This document shows, one piece after another, positions 32,586 through 40,198 of a stretch of 64,000 nucleotides of DNA. Below the pieces are notes generated by a model. It worked only from the letters and a program-made list of their open reading frames with translations, had not been told where the DNA came from and did not search any database. How positions within the stretch are numbered: the stretch's first letter is position 1; each line of letters opens with the position of its first letter. Made by a program: the position numbers and the translations under genes. This DNA is from Mucilaginibacter frigoritolerans (GTDB lineage: Bacteria; Bacteroidota; Bacteroidia; Sphingobacteriales; Sphingobacteriaceae): contig NZ_VLLI01000007.1 in NCBI RefSeq assembly GCF_007830615.1, positions 186,001 to 250,000 on the forward strand, read 5' to 3'.

Positions 32586-34328
32586 ATGAACGATATTCAA
32601 ATTAAAAAATCAGCACAAATCTATGATGCCATAATAGTGGGTTCGGGTGCCGGTGGTGGTATGGCGGGGTATGTGCTGGCCCATGCCGGTTTAAAAGTAT
32701 TAATGCTGGAAGCGGGTCCGTTTTTTGATCCGGCTAAAGATTCATTACAACTTAAATGGCCATGGGAATCACCACGAAGGGGCGCAAGTACTTCGTTCCG
32801 TAACTTTGGCGATTTTGATGGTGCCTACGGTGGCTGGGCACTTGATGGCGAACCGTATACTACAACAGATAAAACAGAGTTTTACTGGTTCCGTGCCCGT
32901 ATGCTGGGTGGCCGTACCAATCACTGGGGCCGTATCTCTTTGCGTATGGGTCCTGATGATTTTAAAGGGCATCATATTGATGGCTTAACAGATGACTGGC
33001 CAATAAGCTATGATGATGTAAAACCTTTTTATGACAAGGTTGACCGCATGATAGGTGTTTATGGCACAATTGAGAACCTTCCGAACGAACCGGATGGTAT
33101 CTTTTTACCTCCGCCCAAGCCCCGTTTAAATGAGCTTTACATTAAAAAGGGTGCAGCCAAAGCAGGTGTTAAGGTTATTACCGGTCGTGGATCAGTATTA
33201 ACGGAGGCATTGCCTGATAATAAAGACCGTGGTGCCTGCTTCTATTGCGGTCAATGCGGGCGCAGCTGCAAAGTTTATGGTGATTTTTCATCGTCATCAT
33301 GCCTGGTTATTCCGGCTATTAAAACCGGCAACCTGAGGGTAATAGCCAATGCCATGGTCCGCGAAGTACTTACTGACGCCAGCGGACAAGCTACCGGCGT
33401 ATCCTACGTCAGCAAGGATGACATGCAGGAGTACCAGGTAAAAGCTAAAATAGTTATACTGGGTGCCAGCGCTGGTGAATCAGCAAGGTTGTTGCTCAAT
33501 TCAAAATCAAACGCTCATCCAAACGGGCTGGCCAACAGCAGTGGTGTGGTTGGTAAATATTTGCATGATTCAACCGGATCAAGTGCAGGCGGGTTCCTGC
33601 CTCAACTGATGGATCGTAAACGCTACAACGAAGATGGTGTAGGTAGTGTGCACATTTACGGCCCATGGGTATATGACAACAAGAAACTTGATTTTCCGCG
33701 CGGATACCATATTGAGTTTGGTGGAGGCATGGGTATGCCGGGCTATGGCTTTGGCTGGGATATGCAAAACATGAATGGTGTGGTACCCGGCAAAGATGGC
33801 AAGATGAAAGAAGCAGGTGGTTTTGGTGCCGATTTAAAGAATGATTACCGTCGTTTTTACGGTACCGGTTTTGGTATGGCAGGCCGTGGTATGGCTATAG
33901 CCCGTGAAGATAACTATTGTGAGATTGACCCTAATGTGGTTGATAAATACGGCATCCCGGTATTGCGTTTTAACTACAAATGGAGCGATTACGAGATAAA
34001 ACAAGCCAAACATATGCAGGATACCTTTCAGCATGTGATGCACGAAATGGGCGCCATTTATGGGCCGCCACATGGCAAGGAAACCAATTATGGATTGGAA
34101 GCTCCAGGCCGAATCATTCATGAGGTAGGCACAGTGCGTATGGGCGATGATCCTAAAAAATCTGCCTTAAACAAATACTGCCAGGCGCATGATTGTAATA
34201 ACCTTTTTGTGGTTGATGCTGCTCCGTTTGTACAACAGGGTGATAAAAATGCCACCTGGACAATACTGGCCCTGTCAATGCGTACCGCTGAGTACATCCT
34301 CAGCCAAAGAAAAAAACTGAATGTTTAA
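32586..34328 (+). CDS. GMC oxidoreductase, FAD-dependent glycoside 3-dehydrogenase-like
   Basis: Large subunit of an FAD sugar dehydrogenase, 580 residues. The dinucleotide motif GSGAGGGMAG is at 19-28. LGGRTNHWGRISLR is the FAD-linking signature. CFYCGQCGRSC (Cys 218, 221, 224, 228) matches the position of the 3Fe-4S cluster of bacterial FAD glucose dehydrogenases. The C-terminal GMC domain has HEVGTVRMGDDP and NATWTILALSMRTAEYI with the catalytic His/Asn region. It has no signal peptide of its own and would be carried across the membrane with the Tat-signal small subunit encoded 21 nt downstream. Oxidation at C3 of glucosides is inferred from context. Confidence 0.9.
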   Translation: MNDIQIKKSAQIYDAIIVGSGAGGGMAGYVLAHAGLKVLMLEAGPFFDPAKDSLQLKWPWESPRRGASTSFRNFGDFDGAYGGWALDGEPYTTTDKTEFYWFRARMLGGRTNHWGRISLRMGPDDFKGHHIDGLTDDWPISYDDVKPFYDKVDRMIGVYGTIENLPNEPDGIFLPPPKPRLNELYIKKGAAKAGVKVITGRGSVLTEALPDNKDRGACFYCGQCGRSCKVYGDFSSSSCLVIPAIKTGNLRVIANAMVREVLTDASGQATGVSYVSKDDMQEYQVKAKIVILGASAGESARLLLNSKSNAHPNGLANSSGVVGKYLHDSTGSSAGGFLPQLMDRKRYNEDGVGSVHIYGPWVYDNKKLDFPRGYHIEFGGGMGMPGYGFGWDMQNMNGVVPGKDGKMKEAGGFGADLKNDYRRFYGTGFGMAGRGMAIAREDNYCEIDPNVVDKYGIPVLRFNYKWSDYEIKQAKHMQDTFQHVMHEMGAIYGPPHGKETNYGLEAPGRIIHEVGTVRMGDDPKKSALNKYCQAHDCNNLFVVDAAPFVQQGDKNATWTILALSMRTAEYILSQRKKLNV

Positions 34329-34349
34329 CCGCTATTTGATCAATATAAA

Positions 34350-34985
34350 ATGAACAGACGCGATTCCCTTAAAGCCATTGGCTTAGGCACATTATCAACC
34401 GCATTATTGCTGGATGCATGCAAGCCAGGCACCAAAAAGCAGGCTGAGGATACTAATGACGAAAAGATAAACCCAAGCGATGAAGGCAGGTTGCCCGGTG
34501 AAATTGAACATAATAAAAAGCTAAATGCCGAAAAGTTTTTCACCGAGCATGAAATGGCTACTATAACGGTTTTGGGTGATATTATTATCCCAAAAGATGC
34601 GCACTCTGGTAGTGCATCAGATGCAAAAGTGCCTGAGTTTATTGAGTTTATTGTGAAGGATATGCCAGAGCACCAAACCCCCATGCGCGGAGGCCTGCGC
34701 TGGTTAGATCTGCAATGCCTTAACCGCTATGGTAAAGCCTTTGTTGATGCCAGCAATGCTCAGCAAATTGAAATAGTTACCGACATAGCTTACCCTAAAA
34801 AGGCAAAACCCGAAATGCATACCGGCGTGGTTTTCTTTAACCGCATGCGTAATTTAACCGCTACCGGCTTTTTCACCACCCGTATAGGTATTGATGATTT
34901 AGGGTACATGGGTAACTCCCCTGGCAAATGGACCGGTGTTCCTCCTGATGTACTTAAACATTACGGAATGGAAGATGTAGTGTAA
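34350..34985 (+). CDS. Gluconate 2-dehydrogenase subunit 3 family protein (Tat, lipobox)
   Basis: Small subunit of the dehydrogenase, 211 residues. The N-terminus MNRRDSLKAIGLGTLS is a Tat signal with the twin Arg, followed by LLLDAC, a lipobox with Cys near 25, so it is probably a Tat-exported lipoprotein. The mature part matches gluconate 2-dehydrogenase subunit 3 (FTEHEMATITVLGDIIIPKDAHSGSASDAKVPEFIEFIV and MRNLTATGFFTTRIGIDDLGYMGN). It chaperones and exports the GMC subunit, then anchors it. No cytochrome c subunit gene follows; a hairpin terminator does. Confidence 0.92.
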   Translation: MNRRDSLKAIGLGTLSTALLLDACKPGTKKQAEDTNDEKINPSDEGRLPGEIEHNKKLNAEKFFTEHEMATITVLGDIIIPKDAHSGSASDAKVPEFIEFIVKDMPEHQTPMRGGLRWLDLQCLNRYGKAFVDASNAQQIEIVTDIAYPKKAKPEMHTGVVFFNRMRNLTATGFFTTRIGIDDLGYMGNSPGKWTGVPPDVLKHYGMEDVV

Positions 34986-35017
34986 CTGGTAAGAACCAAT
35001 ACTATACCATTAAAATA

Positions 35018-35063
35018 GAAATGGTGTTACATGAGGATTTATTCCTTCCAGTAACACCATTTT
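35018..35063 (+). terminator. Hairpin between convergent genes
   Basis: ATGGTGTTAC at 35021-35030 and GTAACACCAT at 35051-35060 are perfect complements, extendable by two A-T pairs, with a 20-nt loop and T-rich flank. Serves the dehydrogenase operon and probably the convergent gene too. Confidence 0.75.
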
Positions 35064-35089
35064 CATTATAGAACAATATTGTTTGGTGA

Positions 35090-35608
35090 CTAATGCTTAT
35101 TATTAATCTTCCCTGCATCCTCCAGCTCGGTATCCATCTGATCATCGTATTTAAAGCGGTATAGCACCCATTCGTTTTTAGGCTTATAAAACATAAAAGT
35201 GAACCTTATGGGCGATTTTTCATGCTTTACCAAATAACTGTAAAATACCAGGCTTGGTGCCGCTATCTTTTGAGCGATAAGTTCTTTACCTGTGTAAGTC
35301 CCTACTGATTGGCGCAGAGCATCTAGCTTGCCTTTTAAAACACCGATTTGCACTGAATCGGTAAATAATTTATTGGTTGCAAAAAGATAATCGATAGCCG
35401 GGCTGGTTCCATCATCTTTATATTTCTTAAAAAAGGTGTCAATTATTGCAGTAGCGCTTTTAACAGCGGGCGCTTTTGCAACAGCAGGCTTCGCAGTAAC
35501 CGGTTTGGCAGGAGTTGCTGTCTGGGCATTTGCATCATACAAGCTGCAAATAATACCCGTCATCAAAATCAACCCAAAGAAAAATCTTTTTGTATTTATT
35601 TTTTTCAT
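35090..35608 (-). CDS. Exported protein of unknown function
   Basis: 172 residues with a signal peptide (MKKINTKRFFFGLILMTG... ending DANAQ), a short Ala/Pro/Lys-rich linker (TPAKPVTAKPAVAKAPAV), and a compact domain from about 55 (TAIIDTFFKKYKDDGTSPAIDYLFATN ... FTFMFYKPKNEWVLYRFKYDDQMD). The domain resembles small alpha+beta proteins with an NTF2-like or DUF4864-like look, but I cannot name the family. The start at 35608 is chosen for the signal peptide; an in-frame ATG five codons upstream exists. Confidence 0.72.
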   Translation of the reverse strand: MKKINTKRFFFGLILMTGIICSLYDANAQTATPAKPVTAKPAVAKAPAVKSATAIIDTFFKKYKDDGTSPAIDYLFATNKLFTDSVQIGVLKGKLDALRQSVGTYTGKELIAQKIAAPSLVFYSYLVKHEKSPIRFTFMFYKPKNEWVLYRFKYDDQMDTELEDAGKINNKH

Positions 35609-35711
35609 AGCAATAATTTTCAAAGCCCTAAATTAAATAAAGCTAATTATTTGTTTTAAGAGTATTAAACTTATTTAAGCTAATGTTGTTTGCAAAAGAT
35701 TTTTTATTAGC

Positions 35712-35930
35712 CTATTTCTTTTTCAAAAAGCAGGTTTTAAGCACTATACTCATGCCATCAATCTTGCAATCTACCTCTTCATCATTATCAGTCAGGCGAA
35801 TTTTTTTTATGGTAGTGCCTTGCTTCAGCGTAACATTACCGCCCTTTACTTTTAAACTCTTTATCAGTGATACCGAGTCACCATCATTTAAGGGGTTTCC
35901 GTTGCTGTCTTTTACGTTTGATATTCCCAT
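35712..35930 (-). CDS. PhnA/YjdM-like C-terminal domain protein
   Basis: 72 residues corresponding to the C-terminal domain of PhnA (YjdM) proteins: VKDSNGNPLNDGDSVSLIKSLKVKGG, LKQGTTIKKIRL and CKIDGMSIVLKTCFLKK. The N-terminal zinc ribbon of full PhnA is missing, a form common in Bacteroidota. Despite the name, no link to phosphonate use is shown. It lies downstream of the phosphosulfolactate synthase gene and is separated from it by a hairpin. Confidence 0.88.
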   Translation of the reverse strand: MGISNVKDSNGNPLNDGDSVSLIKSLKVKGGNVTLKQGTTIKKIRLTDNDEEVDCKIDGMSIVLKTCFLKKK

Positions 35931-35952
35931 TTTTTTGATGAGTCAATATAAT

Positions 35953-35981
35953 AAAAAAGCCCCACAAAATTCTGCGAGGCT
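35953..35981 (-). terminator. Terminator after phosphosulfolactate synthase gene
   Basis: On the minus strand AGCCTCGCA...TGTGGGGCT forms an imperfect hairpin followed by six T (35958-35953). It is 30 nt past the stop of the upstream gene. Confidence 0.65.
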
Positions 35982-36011
35982 AATTATTGATATAGCTGAT
36001 AACAATTGTTT

Positions 36012-36767
36012 CTACAAAAAATGATCGAATGTATCACTGCGGATACCTAAGCGCAAGGTTTCCAGTGGGATCACGTCAGCAGGGGCTATATTGCCCAGAC
36101 TTACATTGGCGCCAATTAGTTTAATAAACCAAACCTGCTGTGCTTTTTGCGGAGCCTCCCAAATAATGGTTTCTTCGGGTATCTGAGTTAAAATTTCATC
36201 CACCAAGCCCTGCCGAACTTCTCCCGAATCGCGGTAGATGCCTACGTTGCCGCTTTCACGTGCTTCGGCTATTACTTTCCATGAACCGGCTTCAATTTCA
36301 GCATTCATGAGCTTGATCCACTTGTAGGGCGCAAATATTTTTTGCACATCCTTTGAACCTACTTCTGATATTACTGTTACCTGCTTGCTCAGTTTACGGA
36401 TGTATTCGCATTTAATATCGTGTTCAATTTCAATGGAGCCATCTGATACTTCGCAATGTTCCATTTTGTATTTGTCCAGTATTCGGCAGTAGTCGTCAAA
36501 CTGGTTTCGTACTATAAATGCTTCAAACAAGGTGCCGCCAAAATAAACCGGGATACCTGCTTCGCGGTAAAGCGCCAGCTTTTTATCCAGGTTGGGGGTT
36601 ACGTATGAGGTGGCCCATCCTAACTTTACCACATCGGTATAAGTGCCGCCAACTTCCAGAAAATCTTCCACCTGCCTTAAGCTAAGACCTTTGTCCATAA
36701 CCATGGTAATGCCGCTGTTTCGGGGTTTAGCAACGCGCTCCGGAAGATTATTGATATGATAGTTCAT
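36012..36767 (-). CDS. comA: Phosphosulfolactate synthase (ComA family)
   Basis: TIM-barrel enzyme of 251 residues that adds sulfite to phosphoenolpyruvate to give phosphosulfolactate. Family features: GITMVMDKGLSLRQVEDFLEVGGTYTDVVKLGWATSYV, GIPVYFGGTLFEAF, EVSDGSIEIEHDIK, VISEVGSKD, IYRDSGEVRQGLVDEIL, IWEAPQKAQQVWFIKLIGANVSLGNI and LRLGIRSDTF. In archaea it starts coenzyme M synthesis. Its role in Bacteroidota is unsettled; a sulfonate precursor for sulfonolipids or a spore-independent sulfolactate pool are possibilities (inference). No other sulfonate gene is adjacent. The symbol is the archaeal one and should not be confused with competence comA. Confidence 0.9.
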   Translation of the reverse strand: MNYHINNLPERVAKPRNSGITMVMDKGLSLRQVEDFLEVGGTYTDVVKLGWATSYVTPNLDKKLALYREAGIPVYFGGTLFEAFIVRNQFDDYCRILDKYKMEHCEVSDGSIEIEHDIKCEYIRKLSKQVTVISEVGSKDVQKIFAPYKWIKLMNAEIEAGSWKVIAEARESGNVGIYRDSGEVRQGLVDEILTQIPEETIIWEAPQKAQQVWFIKLIGANVSLGNIAPADVIPLETLRLGIRSDTFDHFL

Positions 36768-36823
36768 TATATTTTTAACAGGTTATAGACTATAACTAAA
36801 AGTTCTAACGGCGCAAAGGTTAT

Positions 36824-36865
36824 AAAAAAATCACTAAAATTATGTTAAATTTTAGTGATTTTTTT
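36824..36865. terminator. Perfect 18-bp hairpin, bidirectional terminator
   Basis: Positions 36824-36841 and 36848-36865 are exact reverse complements with a 6-nt loop. The outer seven pairs are A-T, giving T-runs on both strands. It lies between the TPR gene and the phosphosulfolactate synthase gene, both minus, and should block read-through. Confidence 0.8.
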
Positions 36866-36893
36866 AGTAGCTTAATTCATATCAGGATGAATA

Positions 36894-36925
36894 AGTTGAT
36901 CGGGTAACCAATCACCCAATCAACT
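36894..36925 (-). repeat. Hairpin built of AATCAACC-type repeat words
   Basis: AGTTGATCGGGT (36894-36905) pairs with ACCCAATCAACT (36914-36925) with one mismatch and an 8-nt loop, just past the TPR gene stop. The CACCCAATCAAC word recurs at 40183-40194. Confidence 0.65.
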
Positions 36926-36939
36926 CCATGAATCATTCA

Positions 36940-38343
36940 CTATTTAGTGTACCGGTTAATAATATCTACAATAACCTTGTTTTTTTGCAATTGGGGGAGG
37001 TAATCAAAAAGGATATAATGTTTTTCAGGATCGGCCGAAAGGGCCATCTCCAGGTTATTTAAAGCTTCGTTATACTCGCCTTTGGCAAACAAATAAGCTA
37101 CCATTCGGTAGTACAATTCGGCTGCTTCGGGGTTGTTTTTTATGGCTTGTGCTATTACCTCAATGGCATCCTGTAAGCGTTGCTGCTCATATAAAATAGA
37201 GGAATAATCCAACCAGGCATCTACATCAATAGGATTTAGCTCTACTACTTTCTCATAAGCATGTTCGGCTTCGTCCATGTGGCCCAGCTTATATTCAGCA
37301 TCAGCAATGGCAAACCAATAGTCGGCATTGGCAATATCCAGATCAAGGGCTTTTTTGTAGAAATGAAGCGCTTCAAAGTAACGCTCTTCAAAATCAAGCG
37401 TAACGCCTATCCCAAACCAGGCATCAGCCAGTTTAGGCTCCATTTTTACCGATTTTTTATAAAAAGCACGCGCATCGTCCATTTGCTCAAGCTTTTCATA
37501 GCATTCGCCAATGGCACAATAGGTATCGGCATTAGGCTGCTCATACTCAAAAGTATGGCGGTAAACATCTATCGCTTCTGCATATTTTTCCAGGTTCACC
37601 AATGCATTACCTTTGTTAAAATAGGCTGATGCAAAGTTGTCTTTAATCAATATAGCATAGTCATAAGCATCAATCGCTTTTTCAAACAGGCTAAGCTTAG
37701 TAAATGCATTACCCAGATTATACCAGGCGGCATAGCTGTAGGGTTCATTATCGATATATTGCTGATAAAACAACACACTTTCCTGCTGATTATCCAAAAC
37801 ATCATAGCAAAAAGCCAGTTCGTATAAAGCGTCCTGGTTTTCCATGTTTTGTTTCAGGCAAAGTTTCAGATAGGTGATAGCTGTTTCATAATCGCCCATG
37901 TTTTGATACACGTAGGCAATATGCAGTAACACTTCATCCGTTTCTTCGGCAAGCTCCAATGCTTTTTCGTAGTTTTCAAGGGCCTCGCCGTAGCGCTCCT
38001 GGCTTTCGTAAATATTACCTCTTATTAAGTAAATATCAGGGTCTGATGCTTCCAGCATAGCGGCTTTTTCAAGCGCGGCAAATGCCTCATCAACCTTGTT
38101 GGTAACTACCAAAAGTTGGGCTTGTTTTATCAGGAAAATTGCTGCAAAGGGGTGCTGGTTAAGGGCATACTCTGCTACCTGCAAAGCTTTTGGCGGATCG
38201 TTCTTTTCGATATAGTAGTCGATAATGTTCTCAAACGCCTGGGCATCAAAAAAGTACTGATCATGATTACGAATCATTTCTTCGTACCGCTCTACCGAAA
38301 ATTTTGGATCTTCGGTAAAACCAAATTCAAATTCTTCTTCCAT
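36940..38343 (-). CDS. Tetratricopeptide repeat protein
   Basis: Soluble helical-repeat protein of 467 residues with at least ten TPR units between about 50 and 450, for example DPDIYLIRGNIYESQERYGEALENYEKAL, SYAAWYNLGNAFTKLSLFEKAIDAY and DAWFGIGVTLDFEERYFEALHFYKKAL. The N-terminus is acidic (EEEFEFGFTEDPKFS) and has no signal peptide. TPR arrays hold protein partners together; the partner is unknown. Monocistronic with a repeat-derived hairpin after the stop. Confidence 0.9.
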   Translation of the reverse strand: MEEEFEFGFTEDPKFSVERYEEMIRNHDQYFFDAQAFENIIDYYIEKNDPPKALQVAEYALNQHPFAAIFLIKQAQLLVVTNKVDEAFAALEKAAMLEASDPDIYLIRGNIYESQERYGEALENYEKALELAEETDEVLLHIAYVYQNMGDYETAITYLKLCLKQNMENQDALYELAFCYDVLDNQQESVLFYQQYIDNEPYSYAAWYNLGNAFTKLSLFEKAIDAYDYAILIKDNFASAYFNKGNALVNLEKYAEAIDVYRHTFEYEQPNADTYCAIGECYEKLEQMDDARAFYKKSVKMEPKLADAWFGIGVTLDFEERYFEALHFYKKALDLDIANADYWFAIADAEYKLGHMDEAEHAYEKVVELNPIDVDAWLDYSSILYEQQRLQDAIEVIAQAIKNNPEAAELYYRMVAYLFAKGEYNEALNNLEMALSADPEKHYILFDYLPQLQKNKVIVDIINRYTK

Positions 38344-38579
38344 TCAATTTTGTTTCAGAACACAACTCGGTCAAGGTTTATAAAATCGCTTATTAAGCTT
38401 AACTGAGTTCAAAATACAAGTAATAAACATCTTTAACATAATTTAGTTATTAACATTCAAACATTGTTAACAGGTGTTAATACAAAGCCTTGATAATTAA
38501 TGTGAATCATTTTGCTGGCAAAGGATGAGTTAATAATAAATTGCCTTAAAGATTTTTACCTTTGGCAAAAGTAACAATT

Positions 38580-40121
38580 ATGAGTCTTAATATAGCAGAT
38601 ATTCTTAATCGTTTACATATAAACGACATAAATGATGCCTTTAGTACAGGCAATAAGTGGGGCAGCAGTAATAATGCCCTTGTAAAAGATATTGTATCGC
38701 CGGTTGATGGTAAAAAAATAGCATCGGTAAAAGTGGCTGATGCTGCCAACTATAACCAGGTTGTTGGACAGGCCGCCAAAGCCTTTGTTAGCTGGCGCAC
38801 TATCCCCGCTCCTAAGCGTGGTGAAATTGTAAGAGAGATTGGCAATGCTTTGCGCGATAAAAAGGAAGACCTGGGTAAACTGGTATCCTACGAGATGGGC
38901 AAAAGCCTGCAGGAAGGCTACGGCGAGGTACAGGAGATGATTGACATTGCCGATTTTGCGGTTGGCCTTAGTCGCCAGCTATATGGCTTGACGATGCACA
39001 GTGAGCGTCCGCAGCATCGCATGTACGAGCAATACCATCCTTTAGGTATTGTAGGGGTTATTTCGGCATTTAATTTTCCGGTAGCCGTATGGAGCTGGAA
39101 TGCTATGCTGGCTTGGGTTTGCGGTGATGTATGCATTTGGAAACCATCAGAAAAAACACCGCTTACGGCTATTGCCTGCCAGCATATAGCGCAGGAAGTA
39201 TTTAAGAAACATAATGTTGACGAGGGCGTAAGCTGCCTGTTAATTGGCGACAGGGAAGTTGGCGAGTTAATGGCCAATGATACCCGGATCCCATTAGTAT
39301 CAGCCACTGGCTCAACCCGCATGGGTAAAGCTGTTAGTGCAGCAGTTGGCGCCAGGTTAGGCAAAAGCTTGCTGGAATTGGGCGGCAACAATGCCATTAT
39401 TATTACCGAAGATGCCGATTTGGATATGGCGCTTATTGGAGCTGTGTTTGGTGCTGTTGGTACTGCCGGTCAGCGTTGCACCAGTACCCGCAGGCTTATC
39501 ATCCACGAAAGTGTTTATGAGTCTTTTAAACAAAAACTGGTAAACGCCTACAAGCAGATCCGTATCGGTAACCCGCTGGATGAAAACAACCACATGGGGC
39601 CACTGATTGATAAAGATGCAGTAATGTTATACCTTGCTTCGATTGAAAAATGTAAAGTTGAGGGTGGAAAATTTGCGGTTGAAGGCGGGGCACTATCAGG
39701 CGATCAGTATATCTCTGGTTGTTATGTGAAACCATGTGTGGCTGAGGTTGAAAATCATTATCAGATTGTGCAGCATGAAACTTTTGCACCTATCCTGTAT
39801 CTTATCAAATATAAAACACTTGATGAAGCCATCGCCCTGCAAAACGGCGTTCCGCAAGGATTGTCATCAGCAATAATGACAGGAAATTTACGCGAGGCAG
39901 AACAATTTTTATCTGCAGGTGGTTCTGACTGCGGCATTGCCAATGTGAATATAGGTACATCGGGGGCAGAAATTGGCGGCGCTTTTGGTGGAGAAAAAGA
40001 AACCGGCGGAGGTCGCGAATCGGGCTCTGATGCTTGGAAAGTGTATATGCGCAGACAAACTAATACTATTAATTATTCAAAAACGTTACCCTTGGCACAA
40101 GGAATTAAATTTGATTTATAA
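38580..40121 (+). CDS. Aldehyde dehydrogenase, ALDH7 (aminoadipate-semialdehyde) type
   Basis: NAD(P)-dependent aldehyde dehydrogenase of 513 residues. Catalytic Cys near 300 in GQRCTSTRR and general-base Glu near 266 in LLELGGNNA are present, with FNFPVAVWSWNAMLAWVCGD, WKPSEKTPLTA and GSTRMGKAV for cofactor binding. The ELGGNNAIII and GQRCTSTRRLI sequences and the C-terminal GTSGAEIGGAFGGEKETGGGRESGSDAWK fit the antiquitin-like ALDH7 group, which oxidises alpha-aminoadipic semialdehyde in lysine breakdown. No other lysine genes are adjacent. A -7-type element TACCTTTG sits at 38557-38564. The start at 38580 is preferred; the upstream TTG at 38562 overlaps that promoter element. Confidence 0.9.
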   Translation: MSLNIADILNRLHINDINDAFSTGNKWGSSNNALVKDIVSPVDGKKIASVKVADAANYNQVVGQAAKAFVSWRTIPAPKRGEIVREIGNALRDKKEDLGKLVSYEMGKSLQEGYGEVQEMIDIADFAVGLSRQLYGLTMHSERPQHRMYEQYHPLGIVGVISAFNFPVAVWSWNAMLAWVCGDVCIWKPSEKTPLTAIACQHIAQEVFKKHNVDEGVSCLLIGDREVGELMANDTRIPLVSATGSTRMGKAVSAAVGARLGKSLLELGGNNAIIITEDADLDMALIGAVFGAVGTAGQRCTSTRRLIIHESVYESFKQKLVNAYKQIRIGNPLDENNHMGPLIDKDAVMLYLASIEKCKVEGGKFAVEGGALSGDQYISGCYVKPCVAEVENHYQIVQHETFAPILYLIKYKTLDEAIALQNGVPQGLSSAIMTGNLREAEQFLSAGGSDCGIANVNIGTSGAEIGGAFGGEKETGGGRESGSDAWKVYMRRQTNTINYSKTLPLAQGIKFDL

Positions 40122-40127
40122 TTTTAT

Positions 40128-40198
40128 GGTGAATGGTTGATTAGGTTGATTAAGTTAACAACCATTCTCTTAATCAACCATTCACCCAATCAACCAAT
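40128..40198. repeat. AATCAACC-type inverted repeat with alternative pairings
   Basis: The block 40128-40143 is an exact 16-bp reverse complement of 40171-40186. A second copy, GGTTGATTAAG at 40144-40154, is an exact complement of 40169-40179. The right arm can therefore pair with either left copy. Word spacing is 7-9 nt. The element fills the spacer between the ALDH and subtilase genes and touches the subtilase start codon. Confidence 0.8.

Noticed and set aside
35683..36024. 113-codon plus-strand frame near the PhnA-like gene
   Set aside because: Overlaps the PhnA-like gene on the opposite strand and has low-complexity hydrophobic content.
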